Below are positions 1-13,100 of a stretch of 64,000 nucleotides of DNA, piece after piece; the stretch's first letter is position 1; every line of letters begins with the position of its first letter. The DNA comes from Mesostigma viride. Lineage: Eukaryota; Streptophyta; Mesostigmatophyceae; Mesostigmatales; Mesostigmataceae. The position numbers were made by a program, and so were the translations under genes. The stretch covers positions 260,001-324,000 of the forward strand of contig RPFO01000296.1 in assembly GCA_009746045.1 (NCBI GenBank), in the 5' to 3' direction. Under the pieces are notes generated by a model. It ran no database searches, was not told where the DNA came from, and worked only from the letters and a program-made list of their open reading frames with translations.

Positions 1-1152
1 CGACATCGTCATCGCCTCGTCATTGTCGCCGCCGCTCGCCGATCCCTTCGGCTTGCGCATGCCCCCGCTCTGCCGCGACCCCACCGAGCCCTTCCCTGAG
101 ACAACAAACCCGGCCTTGCTGCCTGCCGCCGCCGCCGTCGCCGCGATCGCATCCATCTTCTTCCTCTGGTCCGCGAGCGCCTTCGCGAGCGCCTTCACCG
201 AGAGCGCGGCCGCCTTGGATCGTTTGGAGTGCCGCCTGGGCACGCCTTTCTTCCTCGCTTGCTGGCGCTCGAGCAGATTGATCCACTCACTCCCGTCATC
301 GTGGCCAGTGCCCGAGTCATCGAGGGATGCATGGCTCTCCCCCTCCCCATCCTCCTCCTCGCTCTCCTCCACCTCATCGTCGTCATCGTCCGAGATCGTG
401 TTGCTGCCACCCAGATCCGAGCCACCCCCTGATCCCGACCCGCTGCTCATGCTACCTTCGGCACTGCTGCGCCGGTGACCCCGCCGCCCGTCACCATCCG
501 CGACAGTCCCTGTGACCAGGTCCGTCGGAGGCTCCCACGCCTTGCCTTGCTCGAGCGTGTTCACGCCCGCCCACTCGAGGAACACCATCGCAAACTGCAC
601 GGCGGAGAGGCCCGGCTCCTCCCCGTTGATCTGCTGGCGCAGAAGCATCTCCTCCATGAGCCCGCCAACCATCACGCCCAGCACGTCCTTCATGTCCTCC
701 AGCGCGGCCCCGCGAATGCCCTCCCCCACGGGCGCCTCGTCGCTGAACACCGCGTACATGTCGCTCAGCAGGAGCAGCGACTGCTTCACCTTCCACGGGA
801 GCGTGCCGCCGCCCTCAGCCAGCTGGTCGCCCGCGCCCACCTTCATGCCGCCCGCGACGCGGCGGAACGTCGGCGACACGAACAGGCGCTGCATGAGGCC
901 CACGGGGGTCGCCGCCGACGCGGCGTGCTCGAGCCGGGGCTGAGTCAGCACCTGCTGCAGGTGCGCCGCCGCCCGCGCGTCCGCCACGCCGGGCTGAGTC
1001 AGCTCGCCCTCGGCCAGGATGGCCTCGAGTTGCTCCCTCTTGGCCGTCACCTTCATCCCCGCAAACACCTGCGCCATCGCGGCCAGGAGCGACTCTGCCG
1101 CCGCCAGGTAGGCCTCCCGCAGCGCCGCCAGGACCTTGTTCGGGTTGTCCTC
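1..1152 (-). CDS. Channel exon 14/15 (C-terminal region, continues past window edge)
   Basis: 384 stop-free codons in the same frame as 1213-2274. Between the two parts lie 60 bases (1153-1212) with perfect GTGAGT and CTGCAG ends but also open and in frame, so this is either a 60-base intron or coding. The protein has alpha-helical stretches (VLAALREAYLAAAESLLAAM), then an acidic run and a basic Ser/Gly-rich end. No domain recognised, and no stop before base 1. Confidence 0.6.
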
Positions 1153-4100
1153 CTGCAGGATGGTCACGGGGACGCCAGGGGCAGAGCGGTAGGTCCCTGC
1201 CAGAAGACTCACCTGCATGGATGAGTTGAAGCTTCCGTTGAAACCTCCCGTAGCGACACTATTTAGGCGAGAAAACTCCGGCCCAGCACCGGTGTCCAAT
1301 AGGTTTGCACCATTGTTGCCAAGGGGAAATGAAGAAGCAGGCACACCGTTGGTGACGACAGCAGCACCAGGGGGCGCAGACGAAGGAGATAGGGAATGTG
1401 CCCCCGCGCCCTGGGCAGAAGGCATGCCTGGTACAGGGGCCAGCACACCCAGCAGTGCCCGCGCCTTCATCATCGCCTTGGTCTCCGCGGCCTCCCTTCC
1501 CCTCTTGCGTGCGCACGCGAGCCGCTTGAGGCCGCGTTCGATGCGCCCCAGGTTCCGCAGGCGCCCATGAAGGCCCAGGTCGCGTCCCAGGGTGCGCAGA
1601 GCCACAAACGCGTCGGCGACGACGGGCAGCCGGATCATCAGCTTGTGGAGGTGCTGCATCTTCTCGCGCTTGTTGAGCTTGAACCCGCCAGCCTCCTTCA
1701 CCCCGCCCTTGCCTTTTGCGGGGGGGATGCCCAGGATGCCCACTCCCGGATTGGGGGGATGAGCCCCTGACCTTCCTTTGGGGCTAACAGGGTTGGCGTG
1801 GCCGCTTGCTCCCGCCCCTGGTGGATTGCCTGTTGCAGGTCCAGTGACAGCACCCGCCTTTGCGCTTTTCATGTTGCCTGCTCCTGCCACCATGGCATTC
1901 CCAGCTGTCGCTCCAGAAGCTGGAGGTGCGGGCTGATTGGCCCCTGTTGCATACTTACCACTATCCTTTCCGCCCTGTGGGGAGCCGCCCGTGGTGGGTG
2001 CCCCGCCCCAATTGGGGTTATCGTCAAGGTAAATGTCATTGTCCTCCGCGATACCCTGGGCACCCTCCACGTCGTCCCTGGTGGTCTCCTTGGGGACGAC
2101 GGAGAGGGAGAGGTGCGCCATGCGGTCGCGAAGGTTCATGTCCTCGTGGAAGAGAATGCACTGCATCAGCTCTAGCGAGGGGGACAGCGCCGCCACGTGG
2201 CGCGCGCTCGTTGTATCCAGCTGGCCGACGAGGGACGCCTCGGAATCCAAGAGCCCGATAAGATGGCACACAACCTGAGCATGTGTAAAGGATAGTGGAG
2301 TGCAAAACCCATTGAAAAAGATATCATTGTAAGCAAAGATATGACGATATTTTAAATACCCCCAGATCTCCAAAATGCGAAATAAAAAAACAAGAGCCAA
2401 CTGACGAATTATTCTCGAGGAGCTCCGGAGACTTTGCCCTTAACTTTTCTCTTCCCTTAGGGCAGAGTTAAGGGCAGAGCTGCTAGGGACGACGCTGTCG
2501 GACCTGCTTCCGGACAAGAGAATTCTCTTACGGCACGCACGCGTGAGCTGGTGCAGCGACATGTCGGCTTCCGCTACGTGGCACTCTATCCTTGTCCCCC
2601 CGAAAGGGCAGAGCTAAGAGAAATTCTCGTAAGGTTTTCTGATAAGGGAAGAGAAAGGGCCGCTTTCCCCTTTGCGCATGGAATCTGCTCTTGAGACTCG
2701 AACGGCAGTATGGCGGGTCCTTTGTTGATTCCTCAAGGGAAGAGAAAAGTTACTTCTCCCGTCTCCGGAACCCCCCGAATGTATAAGTTTAGTCCAACAT
2801 CCAAGTTCCAAGTTTCAAGATACATTTCTTGTTTTTGGTCCATTGGAGTTCCTTCCCACCAAGAGAAACATTTATTTTACATTTTTGTGTGCTAGGCTTT
2901 ATACGGACAGCCTATACCACACCTTCAAACTCAGTGCACATCATTATCAAGTTGGTTATTGTAGCACCATGCTGGGGGCCCAGCATACTCGAACACAAGG
3001 TGTTGCCCCTCTTAGCAGCGTGGGTGGGTGGGTGGGAGCTGAAAAGAGGCCTCCCTACGTCCCCTACACCACTCTAAGTACTGACTATCATTCACATTGC
3101 GCCACGCAGGCCTGCCGGCTGGCGCAGGTACAAGGTGTACTGACTGCCAATCACAGTTGCGCCACGCCTGGCGGCTGGCGCAGGTAACAAGGTCTAGTGA
3201 CGTACGTTAGAAGCTACCTAGGCCTGCACTCCGGAACCACACTCAGCCTAGGCACAAAAAGGGCCGGCCGGTGCAGTACCCTCGTGACAAGCGCTAGTCT
3301 TACGCTACCTACGGCAGGTCGGTCCCCTTTGAGCCCGTCCACGCGTCATATATAAAATGAGCGAAGCTCAGCAAATACATTTCTTGTTTTTGGTCCATTG
3401 GAGTTCCTTCCCACCAAGAGAAACATTTATTTTACATTTTTGTGTGCTAGGCTTTATACGGACAGCCTATACCACACCTTCAAACTCAGTGCACATCATT
3501 ATCAAGTTGGTTATTGTAGCACCATGCTGGGGGCCCAGCATACTCGAACACAAGGTGTTGCCCCCACACCTCCTTCTTGGCCACCAAGGCTGTCGCCAAC
3601 CTTGGTGCCGATTTTCTTTCCGCCCATGGCCCCCCCCCTGCACGCTGCCACGGCTGTACTGCCGCCCCCGTGTGGCCGCTACGGTTTCCCGGCGGCACCC
3701 ATGTCGTTCCCCCCGTTAGGGGGGCGGTTTCCAGCGGCTGCTCATTAGGCCTTACGCCCCCGGACCGTCTCTCACAAGCCCAGGACCCATCACCAGCCCC
3801 ACCCCCGAGGCTGGGATTTCCCGGCATTGAAACCTTTGTGGCGATAGGCCCTCTACCCTACCAAGGCCTTGGCTTGGAAACTGCTTAGCCAAGGCCCTGA
3901 CCAGGGCTTGTGTTGTTGTAGGAAATTTTTTATGGCATAGATATGCCCCCCTGGCTGAACCGAACTCTTTATCGCTTTTCCTATAATGCATCATACAGGA
4001 TAAAAACAAGGCGATAAAACAGCAAGAATTTCAGCCCCGCCAGGCGAACATTCTTTGCTGAAAAACTGGGCAATGATGAAGAGCGCGCTCCTCCCACCAA

Positions 4101-7100
4101 GATTCGCTCCAGCCCCGCATCCTCCCCGAAACTCCCGTCTGGCCACAGGCCGAAAGATCGGGTCCGCTGTCAGGCTCCTGGCAGTTATGGGCTACCCTGG
4201 CACCCCGCGCTAGCCATCTCCACGTTTAAGGCAGATTCGCCTCCACCTGTGATTCTTTCCACCGTAGCCGCTGGCCCTGGCCTGTATGGCTCCTTCCCTG
4301 ACGTTGTCCGACTAAAATCGCAGCTTCCCCAGTGTCAGGAAGCCGCTTGCCGCACCCAGGGGTAGAGGGGAATCGTCAGTGGGCCCAGCGCCGGAAATCA
4401 CACCATTTTACTCAAAACGTAGAGCCCCCCACCCAACAACCATTACCGTGGCCTGTAACGGTGGGTGGCGAACATAAAGAATTTTATTCCAGGCCTCTCC
4501 ACGCCCGGAGAGGCCGATAGCATCGTCTTACATTCAGCGCAGCCGCCATAGCGGCCAGCCGACCTTGCCAGCAAATGCTGGGATCAAGTTGCGAAGCTGA
4601 AAAGAGGCCTCCCTACGTCCCCTACACCACTCTAAGTACTGACTATCATTCACATTGCGCCACGCAGGCCTGCCGGCTGGCGCAGGTACAAGGTGTACTG
4701 ACTGCCAATCACAGTTGCGCCACGCCTGGCGGCTGGCGCAGGTAACAAGGTCTAGTGACGTACGTTAGAAGCTACCTAGGCCTGCACTCCGGAACCACAC
4801 TCAGCCTAGGCACAAAAAGGGCCGGCCGGTGCAGTACCCTCGTGACAAGCGCTAGTCTTACGCTACCTACGGCAGGTCGGTCCCCTTTGAGCCCGTCCAC
4901 GCGTCATATATAAAATGAGCGAAGCTCAGCAAATCCTAAATTCAGAGCCAAATATCCAAGATTATTATTAGTCAGCAAGAGTCTGGCAATAAATGAGATA
5001 CTACAAGATCTCAAAGATGGGAAATAAAAAAACACAAGCGAACCGATGTAGTACAAAATAATTAGTTTAAATATAGTCCAAAGTCCAAGTTCCAAGTTTC
5101 CACACTTCAAAATTCAAGTTCCCACATCCAAGATCCATAATCTAAGATCTAAGGTCCAAACTCCAAACTCCAAACTCCAAACTCCAAACTCCAAACTCCA
5201 AACTCCAAACTCCAAACTCCAAACTCCAAACTCCAAACTCCAAACTCCAAACTCCAAACTCCAAACTCCAAACTCCAAACTCCAAACTCCAAACTCCCAA
5301 CTCAAAATTCCCATCCCAATTCCCATCCCAATTCCCATCCAAATTCCAATCCCAATTCCAATCGGTATAAAACTGGCTTTTCTATTAACCGTGGAACTCC
5401 AAGGTAACCAGACTCCCCTTCCGTATCACTATAAAGAAACTATGTTCAGAGAACCCCGATTGCATTTCAAATTTCAAAGGGTCGCGGAAAACTAGGCAAA
5501 AGGAAGGTCGCGGGTTCGCGGAACAGCGCAAAGGCAACCAATAAGGGCGCGGGATAAAGATAAAACTGGCTAACGCAATACGAGACACGAAGCTGCAACT
5601 CGAGCGGGCCGAGCAAGGGGTGCGAGTACAAACGGACACCGTCGATGCAAAGAGGAAGATTCATCAAGGAATCAAACAAAAACAAGAAGAAAAAGCCTGC
5701 GAGGAGCAGGTGGGTAAAGCGTACAAAGATCAATTGGAACCCGCTCTATACGCTTTGGAACGTCTTAAAGTCGGACAGCAACGCAAGATTGAATTCTGGA
5801 ATGATATTGTCGACAACAACACCTAGGAGATCCTGGCGATCCTGGAGACCATCGGCCCCCTACTAGCCAGCGCCGTCATTGAACCATCGGTGGGGAATAC
5901 CGTTGACTTGACAGATTGTCTTGCGGACGATGATGCGTTGATAAATTCCGTCCTTTCTCAGAAGGCGGGTAAAAAGGTCTGATCAGATTCTGCTGTGAAC
6001 ACCGGCACTCCGTCGTCCACGCAGCAGACCACCGCGGAACATGGCGAAAGGAAAGAGGTCGGCGGTTCAGTGCCGCGTAAGGGCAAGCGCAAACTGCAGT
6101 TCGATCAATCCGCCGACGGCAAGAAGCGCCCCTTCGAGCCCAGCCCAGACGACGACCCCATCAATGGCGAACCCACTCATTCCGCCGCAGGAGCAGGACC
6201 CAGTGGATCCTGCCGAACCGGACCCACGGAGGATAGAGGAGGCCCTGACGCTTTAAGTGCAGGCCGCCAGGCGACGATGGCATTTGCAAAAGCGTGTTTT
6301 ATTTGATGTCTCCGAGAATAGTGATGACGAAGGTGATGACACGCAAGAGGAGGAGGAGGAGGAGGAGGAGGAGGAGGAGGAGGAGGAGGAGGAGGAGGAG
6401 GAGGAGGAGGAGGAGGAGGAGGAGGAGGAGGAGGAGGAGGAGGAGGAGGAGGAGGAGGAGGAGGAGGAGGAGGAGGAGGAGGAGGAGGAGGAGGAGGAGG
6501 AGGAGGAGGAGGAGGAGGAGGAGGAGGAGGAGGAGGAGGAGGAGGAGGAGGAGGAGGAGGAGGAGGAGGAGGAGGAGGAGGAGGAGGAGGAGGAGGAGGA
6601 AGAGGGAGAAGAAGAAGAAGACATAAGACCCAAGAAATCAATATTTGTGGACGACGAGGCAGGTGTGGCAGGTGATGATGAAGAGGACGTGGCAGATGTG
6701 AGGGAGAGTTGGAAGTGTAACTGTTGCGAGCCCCCTTTCATTGCAAAGAACAAGCAAGGTCTCAGCACCCACGTAACGACGAAGATCAAGCGAGCAAAGT
6801 ACGTTGAGTGAAAAATCTGTTTTATGTAATGTTTTATTTCAATGAAAAATCTGTTTTATTTCAATAATATGTTTTTTTCAATAAAACATTTTTCAATAAA
6901 ATCTATTTTATTTCTTTCCCAAGCCTTGCATATTTTGTGTGTTAAGAAAAATATTGTAAGTCGTAACAACCTTGAATTGTTTATGCTTGTTGCCGGCAAA
7001 TTTGGTGCATCATACAGGGCGGCAAGGCAGCGACTCGAGGAACGTGAAGCAGCAAACAACATGCGCGGCGAACGCAACGAGGAGCGCGATGATGTGGAAG

Positions 7101-10100
7101 CCATAGAGACGGAGGACTTTGTGCCCTTGCGCCCGAAGCGCAAACAAGGACCCGCTGTTTTGAAGACTTTCATGCTGCACATTTCAATTTCAGGTGGCGG
7201 ACGCAACTTGGATTGCGATGAGATCGCAAGATCTAGGCTTTTCATGGGAATAATGGGGGAAAGGGGTTGCCTATCGTAGAAGTAGGGGAGCTAGAGATGC
7301 ACAAGCATGTTCACATGTTACTTGATGTCCAAGCTACGTCTGTCAATGCCGTGAAAAAGAAATTGAAGGAGCTCCTTCGATGGGGGGGATTGATGAACGC
7401 GGAGATTATGACAAGGGTAGGCCGTCTATTATGGCGCGGCACGTGAAGCCAAGTCACAAGCTGAACTATTCCAGCATGATCGGGTATTTGCTCAAGTCCG
7501 AGGAGCATGACGAATTTAAAGTTTTGTACTGTCATGATATCGATGAGCAGGAGAAAGAGGAAGGTCGCCTGGAATATTTGTTGCATGGCTCCCCCACATC
7601 AAAGGCAGATGTTGTCTCACCACTTATAACTTGCGGCAGTTAACCGGTTCAAGCACCACAACAGCATTAGTTTGAGACCCAGCTTGATCAAGACGCTAGC
7701 CCACATGTTTAAAACAGGACGCTATTCATGAGACTCTAGGTTTTTGGCTGGCAAGGGCCTCGACTATACACGCGCGCAGGCCACCTTTGAGATCATGGTA
7801 GAACCTAGAATCGGTGAGCATTCCTTGTCAACAGTGGGGCGCGACCTTGAACGCGCCCTCTTCAATCCGCGAGAGCGGTACTTTGAATCAGATGAGCTAG
7901 ATGCTATATTCCCGGATGCGCGTGCGGCTCAACGCCAGGAGCGCGCTGCAGACGCAGCCCCCCAAGGCGCGACCTAGTTTGACATAGATGCGTCAGGGCC
8001 TGCTCTATCCTCCGTGGGTCCGGTTCGGCAGGATCCACTGGGTCCTGCTCCTGCGGCGGACTTAGTGGGTTCGTCATTGACGGGGTCGTCGTCTGGGCTG
8101 GGCTCGAAGGGGCGCTTCTTGCCGTCGGCGGATTGATCGAACTGCAGTTTGTGCTTGCCCTTACGCGGCACTGAACCACCGACCTCTTTCCTTTCGCCAT
8201 GTTCCGCGGTGGTCTGCTGCGTGGACGACGGAGTGCCGATGTTCACAGCAGAATCTGATCGGGCCTTTTTACCGGCCGCCTGAGAAAGGACGGAATCTAT
8301 CAACGCATCATCGTCCGCAAGACAATCTGTCAAGTCAACGGTATTCCTCACCGATGGTTCAATGACGGCGCTGGCTAGTAGGGGGCCGATGGTCTCCAGG
8401 ATCGCCAGGATCTCCTAGGTGTTGTTGGCGACAATGTCATTCCAGAATTCAATCTTGCGTTGCTGTCCGACTTTAAGACGTTCCAAAGCGTATAGAGCGG
8501 GTTCCAATTGATCTTTGTACGCTTTACCCACCTGCTCCTCATAGGCTTTTTCTTCTTGTTTTTGTTTGATTCCTTGATGAATCTTCCTCTTTGCATCGAC
8601 GGTGTCCTTTTGTACTCGCACCCCTTGCTCGGCCCGCTCGAGTTGCAGCTTCCTGTCTCTTATTGCGTTAGCCAGTTCCACACGCTGCTTGTTCAGTTTC
8701 TGCACCTGTTCCTTGAACAGATCCTGCCCAGCGAGTTTATTCATCGCCATCGCTTTTCGGCTCAAGGCCGCAAGCTTCCTTTTGCATGCCAAACCCCTAT
8801 TCGTGCATGGCGACGCGTGTCCCCCTCTAATCCGCAACACGTCGTGGCTTTTCGGGATTGAAGAGGGCGCGTTCAAGGTCGCGCCCCACTGTTGACAAGG
8901 AATGCTCGCCGATTCTAGGTTCTACCATGATCTCAAAGGCGGCCTGCACGCGTGTATAGTCGAGGCCCTTGCCAACCAAAAACCTAGAGTCTGATGAATA
9001 ACGTCCTGTTTTAAACATGTGGGCTAGCGTCTTGATCAAGCTGGGTCTCAAACTAATGCTGTCGTGGTGCTTGTACCAGTTAACTGCTGCACGGTCTAGC
9101 AAGATATAAGTGGTGAGACAACATCTGCCTTTGATGTGGGGGAGCCATGCAACAAATATTCCAGGCGACCTTCCTCTTTCTCCCTCTCATCGATATCATG
9201 ACAGTACAAAACTTCAAATCCGTCATGCTCCTCGGACTTGAGCAAATACCCGATCATGCCGGAATAGTTCAGCTTGTGACTTGGCTTCACGTGCCGCGCC
9301 ATAATAGACAGCCTACCCTTGTCATAGTTTCCGCGTTCATCAAAGGAGTTCCCCCAATCCAAGGAGCTCCTTCAATTTCTTTTTCACAGCATTGACAGAC
9401 GTAACTTGGACATCAAGTAACATGTGAACATGCTTGTGCATCTCTAGCTCCCCTACTTCTACGATAGGCAACCCCTTTCCCCCATTATTCCCATGAAAAG
9501 CCTAGATCTTGCGATCTCATCGCAATCCACAATCACACACGTCGTGCGGACCGTAACCGCGCAACAGTTTTCGTAACCGCGCAACAGATCCTACATCGTC
9601 CGGGCGTTATAACTCCCACAACGCGACCCGTGCCATCTAAAAACGTCCGATGCATGGTACAAACAACGCCGCGCCTATCCAAGTTTTCAGCCGGCCATGG
9701 CTACTGTACTTTCCGTCACCCTTGACAGAGCGGGTCCAAAGCCAGTTTTATCTTTATCCCGCGGAGCCAGTTTTATCTTTATCCCGCGCCCTTATTGGTT
9801 GCCTTTCCGCTGTTCTGCGGACCCGCGAACTTCCTTTTGCCTAGTTTTGCGCGGCCCTTTGAAATTTGAAATGCAAAGGCCAGTTTTATACCGACCCATT
9901 CCCTATACCGGTCCAATCCATTCCAAAATCTGAGATTCAAGATCTAATATCCAACATTCGATCTGTAAAATGGCAACGGTCAACACCAAGTGAATTAGCT
10001 TACAGATGTAACAAGCTCACCTTGTGTACGTAGCTATTAGGCACATACTTATGAATGCAGTCCAGCTAACTGATCATCACTGCACTTGATCAGTCAGCTG

Positions 10101-13100
10101 GAAAATAACAGCAGCACCTTGGTCAATCCCTTGCCATTTTTGGCAGATCTAGGAAACATTAGGTCTCGTACTCGGCTGTGATGAGGGTCGAAATATCGAA
10201 TCACGATGATTAACCACGTTACATATTGTTCAAAGAGCCAAAATGCCTCCGCTGAAGGCCATGGAGCGCAAAGTGCGCATTAAAGGTGTGGCGGCGTACC
10301 ACCAATAGCCATGGGCAGGCATGGTGGTAGGTTGTAGGGTTTCCTCGGCCACGCTATGCCTTGCAAAAAAGGGGTCGTTGGATCCCACGATTCTAGGGGC
10401 ATGGTATGCCAGAAAGCTGCCGGTGCTTGGGCCAGCAGCTGCAGGTAAGGGTCTTGGTGACATTGATAAGGCACTCTTGCCACTACAAGGCAAGGACCCA
10501 AAACATATACATATGCCGAATGCGGATTTGCTCATGTGTCCTCCGCCGCAACTGGCTGGGAATAGCCACTTGCCGGCTGCTGCACGCTCTTCCAAGAGCT
10601 TCCGGAATGCTCTATAGCGTTTGGAGTCGTCTGGTTCGTCGTTGTCGACAGCGAGGAAGTCGTGTGAACTGTTTTGGGTGGCGTACTCCCACAGTATATA
10701 TATTTAAAACTAATGATTACCATGCGCTGGCCTAGTACAATAGCTACAGACACTTACCATGCTGATATCTACAAAATGTGTTTGGTTGGGGGATTCCCAA
10801 TGGTGTAAAAGAGTATTACTCGCCTACAACCTTCTCATTAAGTCACCACGCTTGTGTTGCATCCACCGCTAGTAAAGCTGCGTCGCCACTCTTATTATGA
10901 CTCACCAGCCGTTTCTGCGTCTGCTCGTCCGCCCCGTCCACGAACCCGAGCAGCCGGTCCTTGGCCATCGACCCTGTCAACGCGCTGCGTATCTCGTGGT
11001 TGATCTCGCGGATGCACATCGGGTCCACGTGCTGCGTCATCGCCTCCTTGGCCTCGGGGAGCTCACCCGCCGCGCCCAGGTGTCCGCCCGCGCACTGCAG
11101 CATCTTGGCTACCCTGAAGCGCTTGGACTTGAGTGCGTCCCACATCGGGGTGCCGCCCCAGCGGTCCAGGATGTCCACGTCTGCCTTGTGGCTCAGCAGG
11201 AAGTCGACCGACAGGATCTGGCCCTCGCTCGCGGCGACGGCGAGGGGCGTGCGGTTATCTATTTTTTACGGTGTCATAGGTGAATCAGGTACATAAGGCG
11301 CACAAGGCAATAAAAGTGCTAGATTACAAACGTTACATCAAATGTTAGATTAAATGTTGAGATAAGCTTAATCACAGATCAGACAAGCTTATTATGTCCT
11401 GGACTTTGCTGAAGGATGCGTCTTGCACGGCTGCCACCGAATCGAATGTCTCCATCAATGCCATGCTGGTTATGCATTTGGGTGCTGATATAAATAGTGC
11501 TTGGTATCATGGCTAACACAGCTAGTGACATAGGGACTGCTATGAATATGTGGTCAAATGGTGTTTTTTTGAGGGGGTGCTTGGATCAGAGAGCTACATG
11601 GGAAGGAGGCTGTGAAGCTATCGGCAAGCTTGCTAAAAAGGCATGGCGGAATGTGCCTTGTATGGCACCATAGGCACGGGTTGCAAGGAAAAACGGTTAG
11701 CAGGCATTGAAAGGAACAACACCAGCAAGAGGCATACGAGAGAGTAAAGAACAAAAGCCACGACCTGGTTCTATACTGCTCAAAACTTGGTCATTAAGAA
11801 CAAAAGCCACGACCTGGTTCTATATTGCTCAAAACTTGGTCATTAAGAACAAAAGCCACGACCTGGTTCTATACTGCTCAAAACTTGGTCATTAAGAACA
11901 AAAGCCACGACCTGGTTCTATATTGCTCAAAACTTGGTTATTAAGAACAAAAGCCACGACCTGGTTCTATACTGCTCAAAACTTGGTTTCTGTGGAAGTT
12001 CCTAATGGAATGCGCATGCATGTAAAGGGCCGGTAGAAAAGAGCTGACGGCTTTGGGCGTAGCGCACGCCCAGTAGATCGATTCCTTTTATGTAGTACCT
12101 GTCCTTGGATTGGTTTGGGCATACGACATGGCATGTTGCTAAACAAAGATGTCCTAGAAGCATTAAAATACTCGCACTTATCCTTTACGTACCGTAGTCC
12201 ACTGCAGGACGCAGTCGGGCAGGGGGGTTCATCGGACGACCACCATATCCATTCAACGGCCATCGCAATGTTCGTGCCACGCCATCAATGCCACGAGCAG
12301 CCACGGCAATACCAACAATTTAGATGACAAAGAGTTGGTCAGCGTGGGGAAGTTGTTTGTGCATGGTGGCTGGATGCAGGCATAGAAGGGCGTGAAACGT
12401 GAACCCCACTGAGCAGACATATAGGGATTCCATTTTCCAGCAGCAAAAGCAGAGTTCCTATTCACCGGTTTCGGTCGATGCCATGCCCTTACCGGTGTTC
12501 ATAGGGACGCCATTCTCCAGCAGCAAGCTCAGGCGGACCACGTCGCCATCATTTGCTGCCGAGCACAACAGCTCGCTGCTGGCCTTGCTCTTGATCACGC
12601 CGCCGTGCGTGCGGATGACGCGCGCGACCCACTCGTGGCCAAACTTGACGGCGTCGTCCAGCGGGGAAGCCCCCCACCGGTCCACCACGTTCACGTCCGC
12701 GTTGTGCGCGATGAGAAACTCGACGATCGCCGTCTTGCCCTCGGCTGCTGCCACGTGAAGCGCCTGCAGTGGAGTTTGCAAACACAACGTTGGTACGAAA
12801 GCATCAGCATATGGGCTGATGGTCCTGCCCTCGGCTGCCATATGCAGCGTCTGCAGGTAAAGTGGGCAGGCCGAGATCAACGCGGCGGTGTGCGGCTGTA
12901 ACTGGTACTACCCCCACGGTGCGTGGTCGTAGTCGCAACTGATGGGGTCTATCCCCCAGCCCCCATTCCCTTCCATCCCAAGCAGAACTGTCACTCGCTA
13001 CGGCTACCCACCGTGTGCTTGTCATAATCAACAGTGTTGTGGTCCACCGCTACCTGATAGTCCGTCGGCGCCGCTACTTGTTACTACCCACCGTGCGCCT

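Larger units (their letters stand above)
5363..9898. mobile_element. Inverted pair of HUH-endonuclease transposon copies (Replitron-like?)
   Basis: Copy 1 runs plus from about 5363 to 7977; copy 2 runs minus from about 9898 to 7978. Both start with the same 5' block (CGGTATAAAACTGG then GATAAAGATAAAACTGG), so the composite has inverted ends. Module order differs. Copy 1: 5' block, coiled coil, tail, Glu-rich/zinc region, HUH domain, C-terminal block. Copy 2: 5' block, HUH domain, C-terminal block, coiled coil, tail. Single-Tyr HUH transposons (Replitrons) are known from green algae; assignment to that group is an inference. All copies are broken by stops or frameshifts. Confidence 0.7.
2275..10905 (-). 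other. Intron 13 of the channel gene, 8.6 kb, mostly mobile DNA
   Basis: Contains an AT-rich start, a possible inverted-repeat element (2430-2760), a tandem repeat element (2820-4934), a CCAAACT heptamer array, the HUH transposon pair (5363-9898) and about 1 kb (9900-10850) in which I see no gene. Open stretches on both strands at 10230-10620 have no recognisable similarity. Both splice sites are consensus. Confidence 0.6.

Noticed and set aside
475-1224. Plus-strand 249-codon frame
   Set aside because: It is the reverse-strand shadow of the channel C-terminal exon; its His/Arg/Leu-rich composition is typical of antisense GC-rich coding DNA.
2820-4934. Simple LTR retrotransposon with B as LTR
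   Set aside because: Does not account for the two copies of A, one outside the B-B interval; kept only as an alternative.
6177-6641. Poly-Pro, poly-Ser and poly-Arg frames
   Set aside because: Other frames of the GAG repeat; only the poly-Glu frame is continuous with element-like coding sequence on both sides.
10230-10620. Small gene in channel intron 13
   Set aside because: Overlapping frames on both strands are open for 70-120 codons but resemble no family, lack splice context and have no repeat partner in the window.
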